64,000 bases of DNA from Trichoplusia ni (GCF_003590095.1 NC_039482.1:4543657-4607656); one strand, 5' to 3'; shown: positions 23,194 to 34,837, counted from the first letter of the stretch. Translations and numbers: made by a program. The notes: a model not told the origin generated them from the sequence alone.

Positions 23194-23255
23194 GCTTAAC
23201 GCTAAGTTTTGTTTATTTATAAGTTTAAATAAATAAATAAAACTTAGCGTTAAGC
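23194..23255. repeat. 27-bp inverted repeat (long hairpin)
   Basis: Arms 23194-23220 and 23229-23255 match in 26 of 27 positions, with an 8-base loop. The outer end is GCTTAACGCTAAG. It could be a small MITE remnant or a hairpin RNA source. Confidence 0.8.
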
Positions 23256-23534
23256 CATAACCTTTTTTAAAACTAATTTGTAGATATCTCTTTGCGTAAT
23301 TGTCCGTCTCAAGTAAAGAATATAGTAAACAGCAGCATTTTAGTACCCAAAAACCGGTAACTCGGAATCAAAGACATAGAGCTAAGTCGATCGCGATAAT
23401 ATTTACCCACCCGGAGTCGAACGGCGACCGCAAACACACGAGCAAACAGATTAACCGAAGAACAATGGCGGCGAACATTTCGGGAAATAATATCGAGATA
23501 GGTACATACTTCATAATAAATAATACACCTGAGC

Positions 23535-23553
23535 GTTATGAGCGCCTGGTACC
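23535..23553 (-). promoter_or_regulatory. TACCAGG motif site (strong)
   Basis: GGTACCAGGCGCTCATAAC. A CpG-rich patch (23385-23480) lies upstream. Confidence 0.5.
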
Positions 23554-24169
23554 AAAGTAGGTTGGGTCTTGAAATCCTTTTCTTTGGTCTATGCTTTTCT
23601 TTGCTTCGATCGATGGTTACTATAATGATATAGAGAGAGGCAGGTGCCATAGTTCTCAGGAAAGTCCAAGGAACTGGTCCACATAACTTACCATACACAT
23701 AATAGCTTAATTATTCTTGCACACATTCTTGCAATAGTTTTGTATCTACTTTGGATTCTTCATGTCCGGTCTCCCATAGAGCGGAGGTGATTCCTAGTAG
23801 ATACCCCATCACATTGGAGATTAAAGTTCTCGAGAAGGCCTCTGCACGTTGGACCTGTGTCCCCGTTCACGCCTTTGAAAAGGACCGGGTCTCTTCTCAT
23901 GAAGCCAACCCGTGAATGAAAGGAAGTAATATAGAGATAATAACTCTATATAGTAACCATCTAATAAAGTGTAGTTTATATTTTTAAGCAGCCGTAAATC
24001 ATTTCATCTTTTGCAAGTTGCGCCACAATAGCCGGTCCTTGGCTTTTCAAGAAAAATCACACATTTGTTATGATTTGTCAACAAAATGCATTGTCGCTAG
24101 CTACAAAATAGCACATCGATTCACATTATTTAGAACTGGAATATCGAAGTAAAAAATTAAAAATATAAT

Positions 24170-24365
24170 AAGCTCGCGGCACTTAAAACTTTCAACGCCT
24201 ACAACTTTCAAATGACTCATCCGATTTTGATCAAACATATCTAAGAACAATCCTTCATAATTCACCTTTAAACAAAATAAACTAAATTAAAATCGCTCAA
24301 TCCAGAAAGCCAGACAGATAGACAAACACGTCAAACTAAAACACCCTTATCCGGGGTTAAAAAGA
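24170..24365 (+). repeat. dispersed moth repeat (GACTCATCCGATTTTGAT type)
   Basis: AATGACTCATCCGATTTTGA, AACATATCTAAGAACA, AAATCGCTCAATCCAGAAAG, CAGACAGATAGACAAACACG and a terminal CCGGGGTTAAAAA occur in the order known to me from a widespread lepidopteran repeat. The class is not certain. Confidence 0.55.
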
Positions 24366-24434
24366 GACGCCACTATACCCTATACATCGCACCATCTCGC
24401 TCATACAAGTCTTAAACACGAATTCATGGGTTAG

Positions 24435-24633
24435 TAGTCGATTCGCCCGAATTTAACTCGCCCGAATCGGGTGAATCGACTATTTTTAATTTTGAATATT
24501 TTTTAGGGGCTTTCGTCCGAAACTAATATATTTAAAAAAAAAAAATAGTACAATAATAGTTTCGGGCGATTAGTGCATTACAAAATTGCGGTGTACCGGA
24601 TTCGCCCGCTGTTAAATGTGTCCCGGGCAAATC
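24435..24633. repeat. cluster of three hairpins built on a TTCGCCCGAA box
   Basis: Hairpin I: 24435-24450 with 24467-24482 (15 of 16 pairs). Hairpin II: 24513-24529 with 24553-24569 (15 of 17). Hairpin III: 24599-24608 with 24624-24633 (9 of 10). Each arm contains a form of TCGCCCGAA, and one more copy lies in the loop of hairpin I. No coding frame. Likely a structured repeat or MITE. Confidence 0.7.
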
Positions 24634-24660
24634 TGCCCCTTAAAATAAATTTATTTAAAA

Positions 24661-25959
24661 GCTACGCCGAATTCGTAGATTCCCTGACGCGTAACATTCG
24701 TATGTAGGTTTCTCATCTCCGAGTAGTCACGATGCAAACACATAATCTATCAAGTTACTTGTAAGTGATACCCAGCGACACAACCGACGTGACTAACTCG
24801 CATGTTTTATAGTTTTTATACTATTTTACTGTTACCTATGAGGACGTGACGAGTTGGTAAGTAGTAGATACTCTTTTGAAGGTGGTTATGTAGGAATATA
24901 ATATAGCTATATAGTATGTATGTAGCATAATCTTGTCAAATGCCAAGCCAGTACTGGCAATAGAAGAGTGGGTTGGGGTGATTCAAAAAGGCTAGACAAA
25001 AACTAGTCATTCATCAAATTTTTGTTACCTCACAGTTGCTCAATTTTGATTTTTATTCGATAAAGTTTTTTTTTTTTCAAAAAGGCTAAAAAGGAAAGTT
25101 CAGTCATAAATTTTACATTTTTGTTCAACTTCGATATTAAGTTGCAACAACTGCCTGTATCACGCGAACTACGATAGATGGACAATTGAAATTTTCACAA
25201 GTGATGCGTTTCTGCTGTCGCTATAACAAAGAATACTAAAAATAAAGGGCGAGATTAAGCAATGATTTGTTAGTAATCAACCAATATCTTTATTTTAGCC
25301 CATACGTAGTAAAGAATTCTCATTTTCGTGAGTCCGACTCTCGCTTGACCGGTTTTATTTAAAACTAGTACCTAAACCCATAGGCTTCACAAAAAACAAC
25401 CAGTTTACCCAAAAAAACATAAGAAAAACGTTAAAAATACCCCTAGGTACAACAAACACTACTAAGAAACACTTAATTCCTGCTAATTATCCCTTTGTTT
25501 CGCCAGAGATGTCCTGAGCAAGTATTGATGTTCAATATTTGTCAATTCACCGGGTAATTTGCGGTGGGCAAGCTCATATTATACCTACACAACCTACTGG
25601 CAGTTGTTTGCAAAATACTTATGAGTAAATGAGTAAAAACGATTTACAATTTTTAGCTACCTCTTAGGTTACGTTACGCCAAGTTGTGAGCGTCGCGTAG
25701 TGACGGAACGTAAGTGTGTAACTATTTTCATAGTTTAAAAATGGAAGTCTGCTTTCATTTTGTTAGGTTTTAGAATTAAAACTTCTTTAGGCGCGATTAA
25801 GAGGTAACTGGACGATTTATGTCAGAAATTCCTTTTATTGTAATAGTTAATGGGGGTTTTCAATGGATTCATGAAGTTCTCTGAACATTTCATAGTTTTC
25901 ATAAGATTTACTTTGTTTTGCCATACTTTTTTACTCAGAGCTGTAAAGACTTAGTGTAA
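24661..25959. other. gene-free stretch
   Basis: AT-rich, with no recognised element. Confidence 0.4.
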
Positions 25960-26050
25960 CAGTGGTCGGCCGGAGGCGTTTATGTCAGTAATAGAGTCTG
26001 ACAATATCTTCTTTCTCCCCTGAGGAAGTGGGTGTCCATGAGGATTCCTC
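25960..26050 (+). repeat. dispersed moth repeat, second copy
   Basis: Shares AATAGAGTCTGACA and GAAGTGGGTGTCCATGAGGA with 14520-14640. Confidence 0.6.
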
Positions 26051-26557
26051 AGCCAAAACCAAAACAAATGGGTCATTGTATTAGGGTTAGCAAAAGAGGT
26101 GGGCTAGGAAAAGCAACACATTTTTGAAATCCCGTCATCTGAATGAAATCCTGGTTCCTTGACCGAAACCATGAGTTGTCAAAACATCGCTCTTGGAAAT
26201 TCGCACCCTTACACTACAAAATCATTTCGTAATCCCAACTAAACTAACTACATAATTTCTCCCATTACTTAAGGGCTTTTTCCCTATAATGGTTTAAGTC
26301 ACGTGCCTCTCGACACATCTCTTTTGTTGCTACCAAACAATACACACCCACTTTTATTAATACCCTTCATCACAACACTATTAACTCAAAATCAACCATA
26401 TCACCTTCACATAAGGTTTAGATAAGGATGTAGGGAATATAGATAGTGTATAATGTTTAGACGTCATGCAGTTCCGAAACCAAATCACCTGTCAAGGGTT
26501 TAATGAAGGGGTCACGTGACTCGTCCTGTGGGATCACCGCTCGATTCTCCTTTCAAT

Positions 26558-26576
26558 TCATGCTGCCCTGGTACTT
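26558..26576 (-). promoter_or_regulatory. TACCAGG motif site (strong)
   Basis: AAGTACCAGGGCAGCATGA. Confidence 0.5.
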
Positions 26577-27629
26577 TGCGCTTAGATATTCTAATTTTTA
26601 ATGTCGCCCTAATTTTGTTTTACACGGCACGACGGCGGTTTATGGCAGTTTTTTTTAATTATTTTTAGGGTCTGAATTAGAATATTTGAATACGTAATTT
26701 TTGTTACCTCGTTTCACTTTTAAATATAACTGGGATATAAAAAGAAGTAGTTCGATATAATGATAAAATGATACGAAAAAAATCAAAATTAAGTTGCATT
26801 CGTTTACACCACGCAAAAACTGTAACACAAATTATGAATTAACTGATATAATTTAAGTAGACACATTCACAAGGACGAATTTCTACATTTCTATATTTCC
26901 TGACCAACAAAAGGCTTGCTTGTGATGCTGCTATTAAGGTCTCATTCGCATAGACGGCCATTGTACACTTACTCTGTATTTTATTAATTTCACTAATGTT
27001 GTTCTTTGGAAAACAAATAAGTTTGTTACCTTCTCTAATTATCCTCAAATCCACTAACAGAAGCTTCTTCCCTGCCCCTTTCTTACCTCCACACTTACAT
27101 CACCCGAACTTACCAAGAATGAGAAGGAAGCGTCGTCCTGAGCGTCCTTTCTTAAGAGGAGTGAGAGATGGGAACTCCACTTCTCAAGAAGAAGACCAAA
27201 AAGATTAAGGCTTGCCAGAGTAGCGCAGAGAACAAAGAAAAAATAAAATAAAACACATGTACATATGTGACTTGTCAAAAATGTCGTTTCTATACATTTG
27301 AGCGTCAAATGTAGGATGAAGTTATCATTTGTAACAGAGATATACAAAATAATCTGCAAATACTTTCTCAGTCATATCCCATACAATGTAGCAAATCCCA
27401 TCCAACATATCTACAAGTATTATGTTCGGGTCCAACATAAAACTTAACGTTTATATCAGACAACATTGTTCCTTTAACCGTTAAACACTTTGTTTATGAT
27501 CCTTCCAGAATTGACGAGCTTGAATAGGCTTGTAAATTAAACTGGAATGAAGTTGTATGAATATATGATTACTTTGTATCATTTGTATGTCTTGTTTATC
27601 CCCTTAGGATATTTTTTTTTTTAGGGCTT

Positions 27630-27800
27630 AAAGAGTTAAACGGAACCCTAATAATGAGGCTCCGCTGTCTGTATGTCAGTTATTAGTCTTCCCGTCCTCA
27701 GACTTTATCTCGTGAACCGTGATTGCTATGGCATCTATATGTACAGTTGCTATATATTGATGTACATCCTGCTAATTATATATCCTAAAAATAAAAACCA
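27630..27800 (+). repeat. dispersed repeat (ACGGAACCCTAATAATGAGG type)
   Basis: ACGGAACCCTAATAATGAGG, GCTCCGCTGTCTGTATGTCAG and TTTATCTCGTGAACCGTGA match a common moth family. Relatives in this window lie at 37775-37945, 44560-44680, about 45258-45370 and, in reverse, 51410-51515. Confidence 0.55.
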
Positions 27801-28093
27801 AGGTTAAGCGAGCATTGTTACGGTTTTAAAGAGCTCCGGATTGGACAGCGTAAGAATTATTAAACTTTCTTTCCTTATAACTATAACTCTTAACTATACC
27901 CCACAATAGGCCAAATAAAGGTGTGCATCTATTATTAGTTATAATTGCTAACCATCAATAACATCAAATCAAACTATTAGTAAGAAAAATCTAAATCTTA
28001 CCAAAGAGTAATAAAAACACAAAAAAGTCCTCTCTTTTTTTTTAATCGGTTAATAAAACGGCAACTAGGAAAACAGCACCGAATACGGAAAGA

Positions 28094-28112
28094 TAGTACT
28101 AGGCGCTCATAA
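28094..28112 (+). promoter_or_regulatory. TACCAGG motif site (strong)
   Basis: TAGTACTAGGCGCTCATAA (one C to T change inside the core). Confidence 0.5.
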
Positions 28113-28635
28113 ACCCGAAGAACTTCGAAATACAATTTCCTTTAATAAAATCGTGCTTTTTCGCCAGACGGCCAGATGTACGGTAACTCGATATACAGAG
28201 TGTTTTTTTTACAAGCTTTCCGCTCCCGATCGGGGATGAAAGAGGCTTTTGAAATGTACTGTACCTATGTTTGCTTTTTTTCTTTAGACAAACGTCTTGG
28301 TTGTTTTTGTCTTAATAGACACGTGATGGTAAAGTCCTTTTATCTATGAAAGGTCGCTTTAGTCTTTTATATGTGCAGTGAAAGATATTTGTGAGAAGTT
28401 TCACATCAAAAAGTAAATTGTATTAGGGTTTTTAACGGATGACAAATATCGTAGGCACAGGCGTTTTCATAAAGCCAAATGATCTTTAAGTTTTATGCTA
28501 ACCAACAAAAAAAATTGTAGGTTATAATAACTTCTTGTCACGTCTGAAAATCAATTGCAAATCTGGATGATTTTAATGGACGAATCTAAGTGTGATTTGT
28601 CGATAAAAATTTTCATTTGTAGATTTGGCTACAGA

Positions 28636-28801
28636 CCTATTAATATTATGCCTTATTGACTCAAAAACCACTGAACGGATTTAGACGAATTTTTTTACAC
28701 AGATAGAATATAACCTAGATATATGTTAGTGGATAGCGTTTATCAATATTATACAAAGGATAGTGTTTATCCCGAATATCCTTTGTGGAGGAGCCGGCTA
28801 G
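28636..28801 (+). mobile_element. degraded Helitron
   Basis: TATTAATATTAT at the left, CAAAAACCACTGAACGGATT and TAGACGAATTTTTTTACACA inside, and GCCGGCTAG followed by T at the right. Confidence 0.55.
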
Positions 28802-29097
28802 TTTATCGTAGTTCAGTTTTTCAATAGCACTAATCAATTCAGTCTAGAAACCTAGAAGCTTAAACATATTTCTTTTACGCTTTCAAATGTATTCCTTTCA
28901 CGTGTGAAAAAGATAACTCGCATACCATTTCAATCAAACATTTATAATTAAACATGACATAAACTTGAATAATTAATCACACCAATTAATTTTAAACATG
29001 CTATTAATTAAAAGCAAGTGTAAATTAGTTTAAGTGATATCAATATACCTGCTGACTGTTGAGAGCCTTAACCACAAAATCTTAAAGTAATATAACT

Positions 29098-29165
29098 ATG
29101 GTTGCGGGAACGGGACAGCGTTATGCACGTCGTAGAGCGGCATCTCTGTTCCACACTTGCATTAA
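29098..29165 (-). repeat. dispersed repeat, inverted relative of 20515-20592
   Basis: On the minus strand: TGTGGAACAGAGATGCCGCT, CTACGACGTGCATAACGCTG and TCCCGTTCCCGCAACCATAG. Confidence 0.6.
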
Positions 29166-29464
29166 TATGCCTTCAAGACGTGGTGGTAATCACTCAGATA
29201 TGAATCTATACTTCCACGGGTATTAGTGTCGGAAAAGTAATTAGCATCACACCTATGTCTTTGTAATTAAATAACTATGAATTCTTTCAGTTAGAGACAC
29301 AAATGACAAATTAAATCAGCTTGTTTAACATTTTATCTTAAGAAATTGTATGTTCTTTTATAGAGTCTGTAGAAACAGTGAGAATTTACGAAAATGATAA
29401 AGAAAATATTATTATAATTTTTTTAACGACTCCTTACTAAGGAATTTAATCCTTATGTTGATGG

Positions 29465-29605
29465 AGTTTCAGATAAATTTAAGTCACATGCACAAAGACA
29501 CTAAGATTCGGGACAAGCATTCGTGGATCACACAAACGCTTGTCCTACGAGGAGACAGAACCCGTGACACGTCAGCCGTATAGATTTTGGCGTCGTGACT
29601 CAAAA
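29465..29605 (-). mobile_element. tRNA-derived SINE fragment
   Basis: The minus strand shows ACGTGTCACGGGTTCTGTC (B-box region), then GGACAAGCGTTTGTGTGATC, CACGAATGCTTGTCC and a tail close to that of 1807-1925. Confidence 0.65.
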
Positions 29606-30480
29606 TATTAGAATTTAATAACATTGATAAAATATTTCATCTCTGCCAAAATTTCTTCAAATGATTACAAAAAAATTACCCCAGTCTCTTGTAAAATGCA
29701 AAGTACAATTTTCTATCATCTTTAAATGTACTGGTCAGAGTAGTCACATATACTATACTTTGGCCACATGGTTTATACAGTGATATATACCACAACATAT
29801 ACACATAGGTACACAGTACACCCGGTGAGTAAGTACTAGGTTTCACGCGGTTCGCTGTGACCGCATGCGTTGTCGTGGCGACCGCAGGGCGTCGTCTCAC
29901 GCTCATGCAGACCGGGGAAGTGGAGGCTGTAGGCTTTTGTTTATAACTCTCGTGTGTAGGTATGTTTGTTGATAGGCTTTTTACTTTGTACTTTTGTATG
30001 GAATAGTAGATTGATGATTTGGAAGTAGGTATTTTGCCTAGGCATAGGACTTGTAGAGTCTGGACGCGACAGTCGTGTTATATGGTGGCAAAATTAGTTT
30101 TGTCATAAAAAGTATTTTATTTTCAAGCACATAAGATCTGATGTATTTTTATCCTATTTTGTTGATTAGTATACGAACTATTTATTTTCTAGTATTGTTG
30201 TAGATTTGACGTCTAGAGCCACTCTTAAAAACTCAAAACAGGAGGCTCTTACCTAAGTTACCTATACGAAAAACAGAAAGTAAAAGGAAAAAATATAAAT
30301 TAGTTTACTGAAAAAACCTGTTAGAGACAACGTCCTTTCTGAACAAATCATTGTAACCAAATGCCAGATACTCTATTTAAAATAGAAAGTCACTTATTCT
30401 GTGCAGATTGCCTGATTGGCTTACACTGCTTCACTAGCCTACAACGACAAAGTATATAAAACAACTTCTGTTTTACACAA

Positions 30481-30691
30481 TCCCTACTAATATTATAAAT
30501 GCGAAAGTAACTGTCTGTCTGTTACGCTTTCACGTCTAAACCACAGAACAAATTTTAATGAAAGTTGGTACAGAGATGTGTGAGTTGACCTTGATAAAGA
30601 ACATAGGTTTTATCCCGGACTTTTTTAGAGTTCTCTTGGAAACGCCATATAACCGACCCCGACGCCGGCGAAGCCGCGGGCGAAAAGCTAG
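30481..30691 (+). mobile_element. complete short non-autonomous Helitron
   Basis: Host A (30480), then TCCCTACTAATATTATAAAT ... CGCCGGCGAAGCCGCGGGCG AAAAGCTAG, then host T (30692). It has both termini, a GC-rich 3' hairpin and no target duplication, as expected for A|T insertion by a rolling-circle element. Length 211 bp, with no coding capacity. Confidence 0.8.
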
Positions 30692-30889
30692 TATACTATA
30701 TACTTGTATTCCACCTATGTCTCTCAGACCATCCCACAGTGAGGTAGAGCATGACGTCGGACGTGCGGACGTGTAACGGGCGGTCACGGGATGCGAACAC
30801 GCGACCTGCACTGACCACACCCTGCTCAGTGCTCACAGACCGCATCCGTATGCAACATGGATATATATAAGACTTATATACTGAATAAT

Positions 30890-32924
30890 AATAATAATTA
30901 ATAATAATAATTCTTTATTGACATATAAAGTTTCACAAAGTAAATGAAGCCTCTGACTCCCAAACTAGGTAGATCCTGTATGTCAGGAGTCAGCGCCTTC
31001 TCCCAGAGAAATGACTTAAAATCTATGTCAACATAGAAGTTTTCTTAAAAACAGACGTACATCAACTTAAACAGCAAAACTAAAAAGAATTACAATAGTT
31101 TAAAAATTAGGTGTGTTTGTGTAAGTGTGTGTGTTTTGTGTATGTGATGAGTTGTGTGTGCTGTGTACTGTTTGCATATGTGAGTTCTATAATTTCGTCA
31201 ATTCAATGTATAATTTTCTCAGTCTCTTCATAATCTAATGCAACTAGCCAGCTCTTTAGCTTCATTTGACACCCTTTCAGTGAGAGCGGATAAAAGTTTA
31301 GGATTTTATTTAGCTTATTATAAATATAAATGGACAGGAATCGATACTGTCTCCTAGCCAACGCGGTATTGCAACGGATAGCATTAATTACATTAGTAAG
31401 AGTACGCTTTGGTCGAGGCTTGTCCGGTTTGTATGGCGTGGACACATGTAGCTTCACAATGGCCTGATAGATGAAAAGCTGTCGGACTGTTAAAACCTGA
31501 CAGGTCTCATATAGGTCCTTAGTGGGGAATGTAAATGGTTTGAATGTCATAGTCTTGAGCAGGGACCGTTGTGACCTTTCTAGTCGCAGTATATGTGTTT
31601 TACACGCACCTCCCCATACCCTAATACAGTATCCAATAACTGATTGTACCAGAGCAAAATAAACGTTACGGAGGACCTCAAGATCAGCCACATACCTAAG
31701 ATTTTTAAAAACCCACGTTAGTTTCCTAACCCGACTCGTGATCATATCTATGTGAGGTAGCCAAGATATCTTTTCGTCCAAAATAACACCCAGATATTTC
31801 GTCGCCGAGGTTTTGTTCAGGGCTTGACAGGAGCATTTTGCAGCTGATGCCACCTCACACGTATGAAGCCGAATAACTACATCAGGCTGCTTTATGCGTG
31901 CATTTGAGAACTGAATGAAAGAAGTTTTAGAAGCATTGAGAGTTAAAAGGTTCCGTCTGAGCCATAAATTTACTTTATACAGTCCGCTCTCTGCGTTTCT
32001 CTGGGCTTCGTCCCATGTCCCTCCACAAAACACCATTGCCGTGTCATCAGCATACGTGAAAATTTTGCCTTTATTTAGTGACAATTGACACAGGTCATTT
32101 ATGTAAATGAGGAAGAGGCTGGGACCCAATATACTCCCCTGTGGAACCCCGTAGGTGACTAAATTCTCCGTGCTCACCACCCTTCCTATTTTAACCTTCT
32201 GACCGCGACCACAGAGAAAGTCCTTATATATTTGAAGCACTAATCCTCTTATGCCATACCGCTCCATCTTGTCCACAAGTGTAGAAATCGCGACAGTGTC
32301 AAATGCCTTTGCAAGATCAATAAAAACACCTATACATTTTAGTTTATTGTCAAGGTTATCGGTGACATAGTCGACTAGGGAGGCTACAGCCTCGTCTGTA
32401 CTTTTTCCTGTCCTAAAACCAAATTGTGAGTCCGATAAGATGTTATTCTGGTCTAGATATTTAGTAAGACGTGTATTCAATGCTTTTTCGAGTAATTTTG
32501 ATAGCGCAGGCAGCACAGATATCGGTCTGTAATTTGTAACACTGCCTCGCCCCCCCCCCTTGTGGACAGGAGTGATGAGAGCTTTTTTGTAAACACTGGG
32601 AAAAACACCTTGTTCGAAACATAACCTAAAGATAGTGGTTAGATGAGGGACAATTATGTCTTTTGCCATTTTTAGAAATCTGGTTGGTATGCCGTCCCAA
32701 CCAGGGGCGGAATCATTTTTTAGGTTCATGATTAGGGATTCAATTTCATGTTCGTCGGGTGGAAGCAGAACCATAGAATTTGTAACACGGGGAATGTGAG
32801 AATCAGCTACTGCAGATTGAGTGTCACTGGATTGAGAGTTCAAGTTTCTTATTTTATCCGCTAGCAACTTACCAGCGTTTGCAAAAAAATTGTTAAATGA
32901 AAAAACTGAATGTATTATGTACTA
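30890..32924 (-). mobile_element. 5'-truncated LINE (Jockey/CR1 superfamily) with (ATT)n tail
   Basis: The minus strand runs from the coding region (below) into a 310-base 3' UTR. The UTR contains a GT-rich patch (plus-strand 31109-31165) and ends CAATAAAGAATTATTATT plus an (ATT)n tail at about 30886-30915. The 5' boundary is near 32922, where the reading frame meets TAG. No confident target duplication was found. Confidence 0.85.
31203..32921 (-). CDS. LINE reverse transcriptase (ORF2, 5'-truncated, frame intact)
   Basis: The frame is open from 32921 to the stop at 31203-31205 (572 codons). It lacks an ordinary ATG start because the element is truncated; endonuclease is not present. The reverse transcriptase motifs appear in order: SAPGWDGIPTRFLK, NYRPISVLPALSKLLEK, SQFGFRTGKST, GVFIDLAKAFDTV (catalytic Asp), GVPQGSILGPSLFLIYINDL, FTYADDTAMV (catalytic YADD) and KYLGVILDEKISW. 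A thumb and C-terminal region follow (RRQYRFLSIYIYNKLNK). No frameshift or internal stop is seen, so this insertion is young or under constraint. It copies LINE RNA at a nicked target. Upstream, FNNFFANAGKLLADKI fits the usual region before the domain. It cannot be shown from this window to belong to the same family as the 12.7-14.5 kb element. Confidence 0.9.
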   Translation of the reverse strand, partial: YIIHSVFSFNNFFANAGKLLADKIRNLNSQSSDTQSAVADSHIPRVTNSMVLLPPDEHEIESLIMNLKNDSAPGWDGIPTRFLKMAKDIIVPHLTTIFRLCFEQGVFPSVYKKALITPVHKGGGRGSVTNYRPISVLPALSKLLEKALNTRLTKYLDQNNILSDSQFGFRTGKSTDEAVASLVDYVTDNLDNKLKCIGVFIDLAKAFDTVAISTLVDKMERYGIRGLVLQIYKDFLCGRGQKVKIGRVVSTENLVTYGVPQGSILGPSLFLIYINDLCQLSLNKGKIFTYADDTAMVFCGGTWDEAQRNAESGLYKVNLWLRRNLLTLNASKTSFIQFSNARIKQPDVVIRLHTCEVASAAKCSCQALNKTSATKYLGVILDEKISWLPHIDMITSRVRKLTWVFKNLRYVADLEVLRNVYFALVQSVIGYCIRVWGGACKTHILRLERSQRSLLKTMTFKPFTFPTKDLYETCQVLTVRQLFIYQAIVKLHVSTPYKPDKPRPKRTLTNVINAIRCNTALARRQYRFLSIYIYNKLNKILNFYPLSLKGCQMKLKSWLVALDYEETEKIIH

Positions 32925-33348
32925 TGGCAATTTGGCGTGGAGAATAAACATATACATTAAAAATTACGTAGGTAAAGTAGAAGAAAAGAGCTTTTCACAT
33001 TTGTAAACTTTGACCAAAAGAGATTAAAACTGTTGGAAAATTCATGCGTATACAAAATATAAGTAAAGCCTGGAAAAAAAGTATATCACCAAGAAGGTTA
33101 AAAATAAATACTACAGTATTTCATAATAATTAGAAAACCAATTTTGTTTTATGAAGGTTTCCAAAAGGTATTTCAAAAATATAAATATTTGGGAAATATT
33201 CTCCATCATAGGCTGACTGACCCATACCATCCGAACTTTTATAATTGCGTTGATTTTTAAAGTAATTTTGGATTTCTCAAAAACAACTCACCTAAGTCCA
33301 ACAAAAAGGGAGTGTGCCGTTAATACGTCCGACAATTACGTAGCGACG

Positions 33349-33368
33349 CGCCCGCCATCTACTGGCAC
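33349..33368 (-). promoter_or_regulatory. CTCF-like binding core
   Basis: The minus strand reads CCAGTAGATGGCGGGCG at 33365-33349, fitting every position of the general CTCF core CCASYAGRKGGCRS. It lies about 80 bases from the motif site at 33448. Confidence 0.5.
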
Positions 33369-33447
33369 GCGCCGCCAAATGGAATTAATTATTCGAATCC
33401 CGAATAATACCCCCTGTATTGTTAACAACATAATTTGACGCTGATGT

Positions 33448-33465
33448 TTCTGCGCGCCTGGTAAG
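33448..33465 (-). promoter_or_regulatory. TACCAGG motif site (strong)
   Basis: CTTACCAGGCGCGCAGAA. Confidence 0.45.
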
Positions 33466-34282
33466 CCATTGTTGCGGCTTGTTATTTTTAATTGGATTTG
33501 TACTGAAATAATAATTGATTCTTGGATAGAGCGCTACTAGATAAAAGTTATCAGTTGCGTATTAGAATTCGATAATATTTTCCTTTTTATAACTTTGATA
33601 TAATCTTTTGATATTTTCTAATAGCGATTGTAGTCAACGCAATTGTAGTTATAATAATACGAATGATAGTAGGTAACATGCTGAAGAGTAAAGTTAAAAA
33701 TAAAATAAAAAATAATTACTGTATGTATTTACTTTTTTTACTTAAAATAAATTAACGATGAATAAAATTATTATAAAACGCAATTTAAACAAAAAATATG
33801 GCAAAAATAGTTAATAATTTCCTAAAATGATCCCCATTTAGTGTACCACATCACATCAACCCTCGAGTATCCAAACAGAGGGATCTTGGAAATTTGTTTG
33901 TTTCCATTGCCCCTTTTAATGGAACAAACATTTTAATGGCCCCGCGCCGACCGCCATTTTAACGCTGATCGATACGCCGAATTATAGTGGACGAAACGAT
34001 TCATTATTGTCAACGCATAAACATAAATTGATCAATTAGACCGATTGATTAATATTACTGCGTTTTGGTACAAGTTCTTCTATCTGATATTTCCGTCACA
34101 GTTGCAGCCTTCTAAAAGCATAAAATACTAAAAAACGTATTACAATTCTCGGGTACCTAATTTAGATAAAAACTAAGTATATTTGGATAAGAAATATGTA
34201 CTCAAATTTTGACTTTCGACTTCAATTATAAGCCATTTTTTCTCGTTTTATCTCGCCCCACGCTGTTTGCTCTCATCCCCCG

Positions 34283-34301
34283 AAGTACCAGGGCGGCATG
34301 T
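34283..34301 (+). promoter_or_regulatory. TACCAGG motif site (strong)
   Basis: AAGTACCAGGGCGGCATGT, at the left edge of a GC-rich islet running to about 34375. Confidence 0.5.
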
Positions 34302-34819
34302 CTGCGGAGCGGTCGGCGGAGTGGTGGACAAACACAGGGCGCCACAGCGGCGAGATACCACCTGCCTTGGAGACATCTTGCAATAACTCCGCGAATTAAG
34401 ATCAATTTTTTATAAACTTATTTGATGGGAAATATTACGAGCGGACTATAAAAACTGCGATTAACGTTGTTTGTATGTAACTCACAACTGTATACAAAAT
34501 ACTCAAAATAGACTGTTGTCAACTCCACAATTTAAAACACTTTATTTTGTCTCGCTTCTTACGACAAAGTGATTTTTATAATCTTTAGGCATGCGCCCTC
34601 GTAGCAAGTAGGTTCGTAGCAAAATAATGTGTAACGGTGATAATATGCAAAAGATAAACGCACACTCTTTCAGACTTTTCTTCAAAAACCGATTTGTCAA
34701 ACTTCTCATCGAATAGGTTATCAAACAAAGTAAAAAAATTCGCACCAAATCCCAAGTCGCGTTTGCAGAGCTACACTCTATTTAGCGGTGTGCAAATTTT
34801 TGGCAAAAAATCAGTGCAA

Positions 34820-34837
34820 ACTACTAGGCGCTCAGAT
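34820..34837 (+). promoter_or_regulatory. TACCAGG motif site (strong variant)
   Basis: ACTACTAGGCGCTCAGAT. Confidence 0.4.

Noticed and set aside
23300..23698. Overlapping frames on both strands (86 and 129 codons)
   Set aside because: They arise from a GC-richer patch; neither resembles a protein family.
27054..27359. Coding-like patch (RMRRKRRPERPFLRG on plus; VLCATLASLNLFGLLLEKW on minus)
   Set aside because: Basic/hydrophobic strings come from purine-rich sequence; neither strand gives a gene I can support. It may be a repeat or pseudogene relic.
30886..32922. Target-site duplication of the 31-kb LINE
   Set aside because: Only a loose TTATRTACT likeness was seen at the two edges, too short and imperfect to claim.
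34209..34415. 68-codon frame through the GC islet
   Set aside because: Read-through of a regulatory-looking islet with no conserved features.
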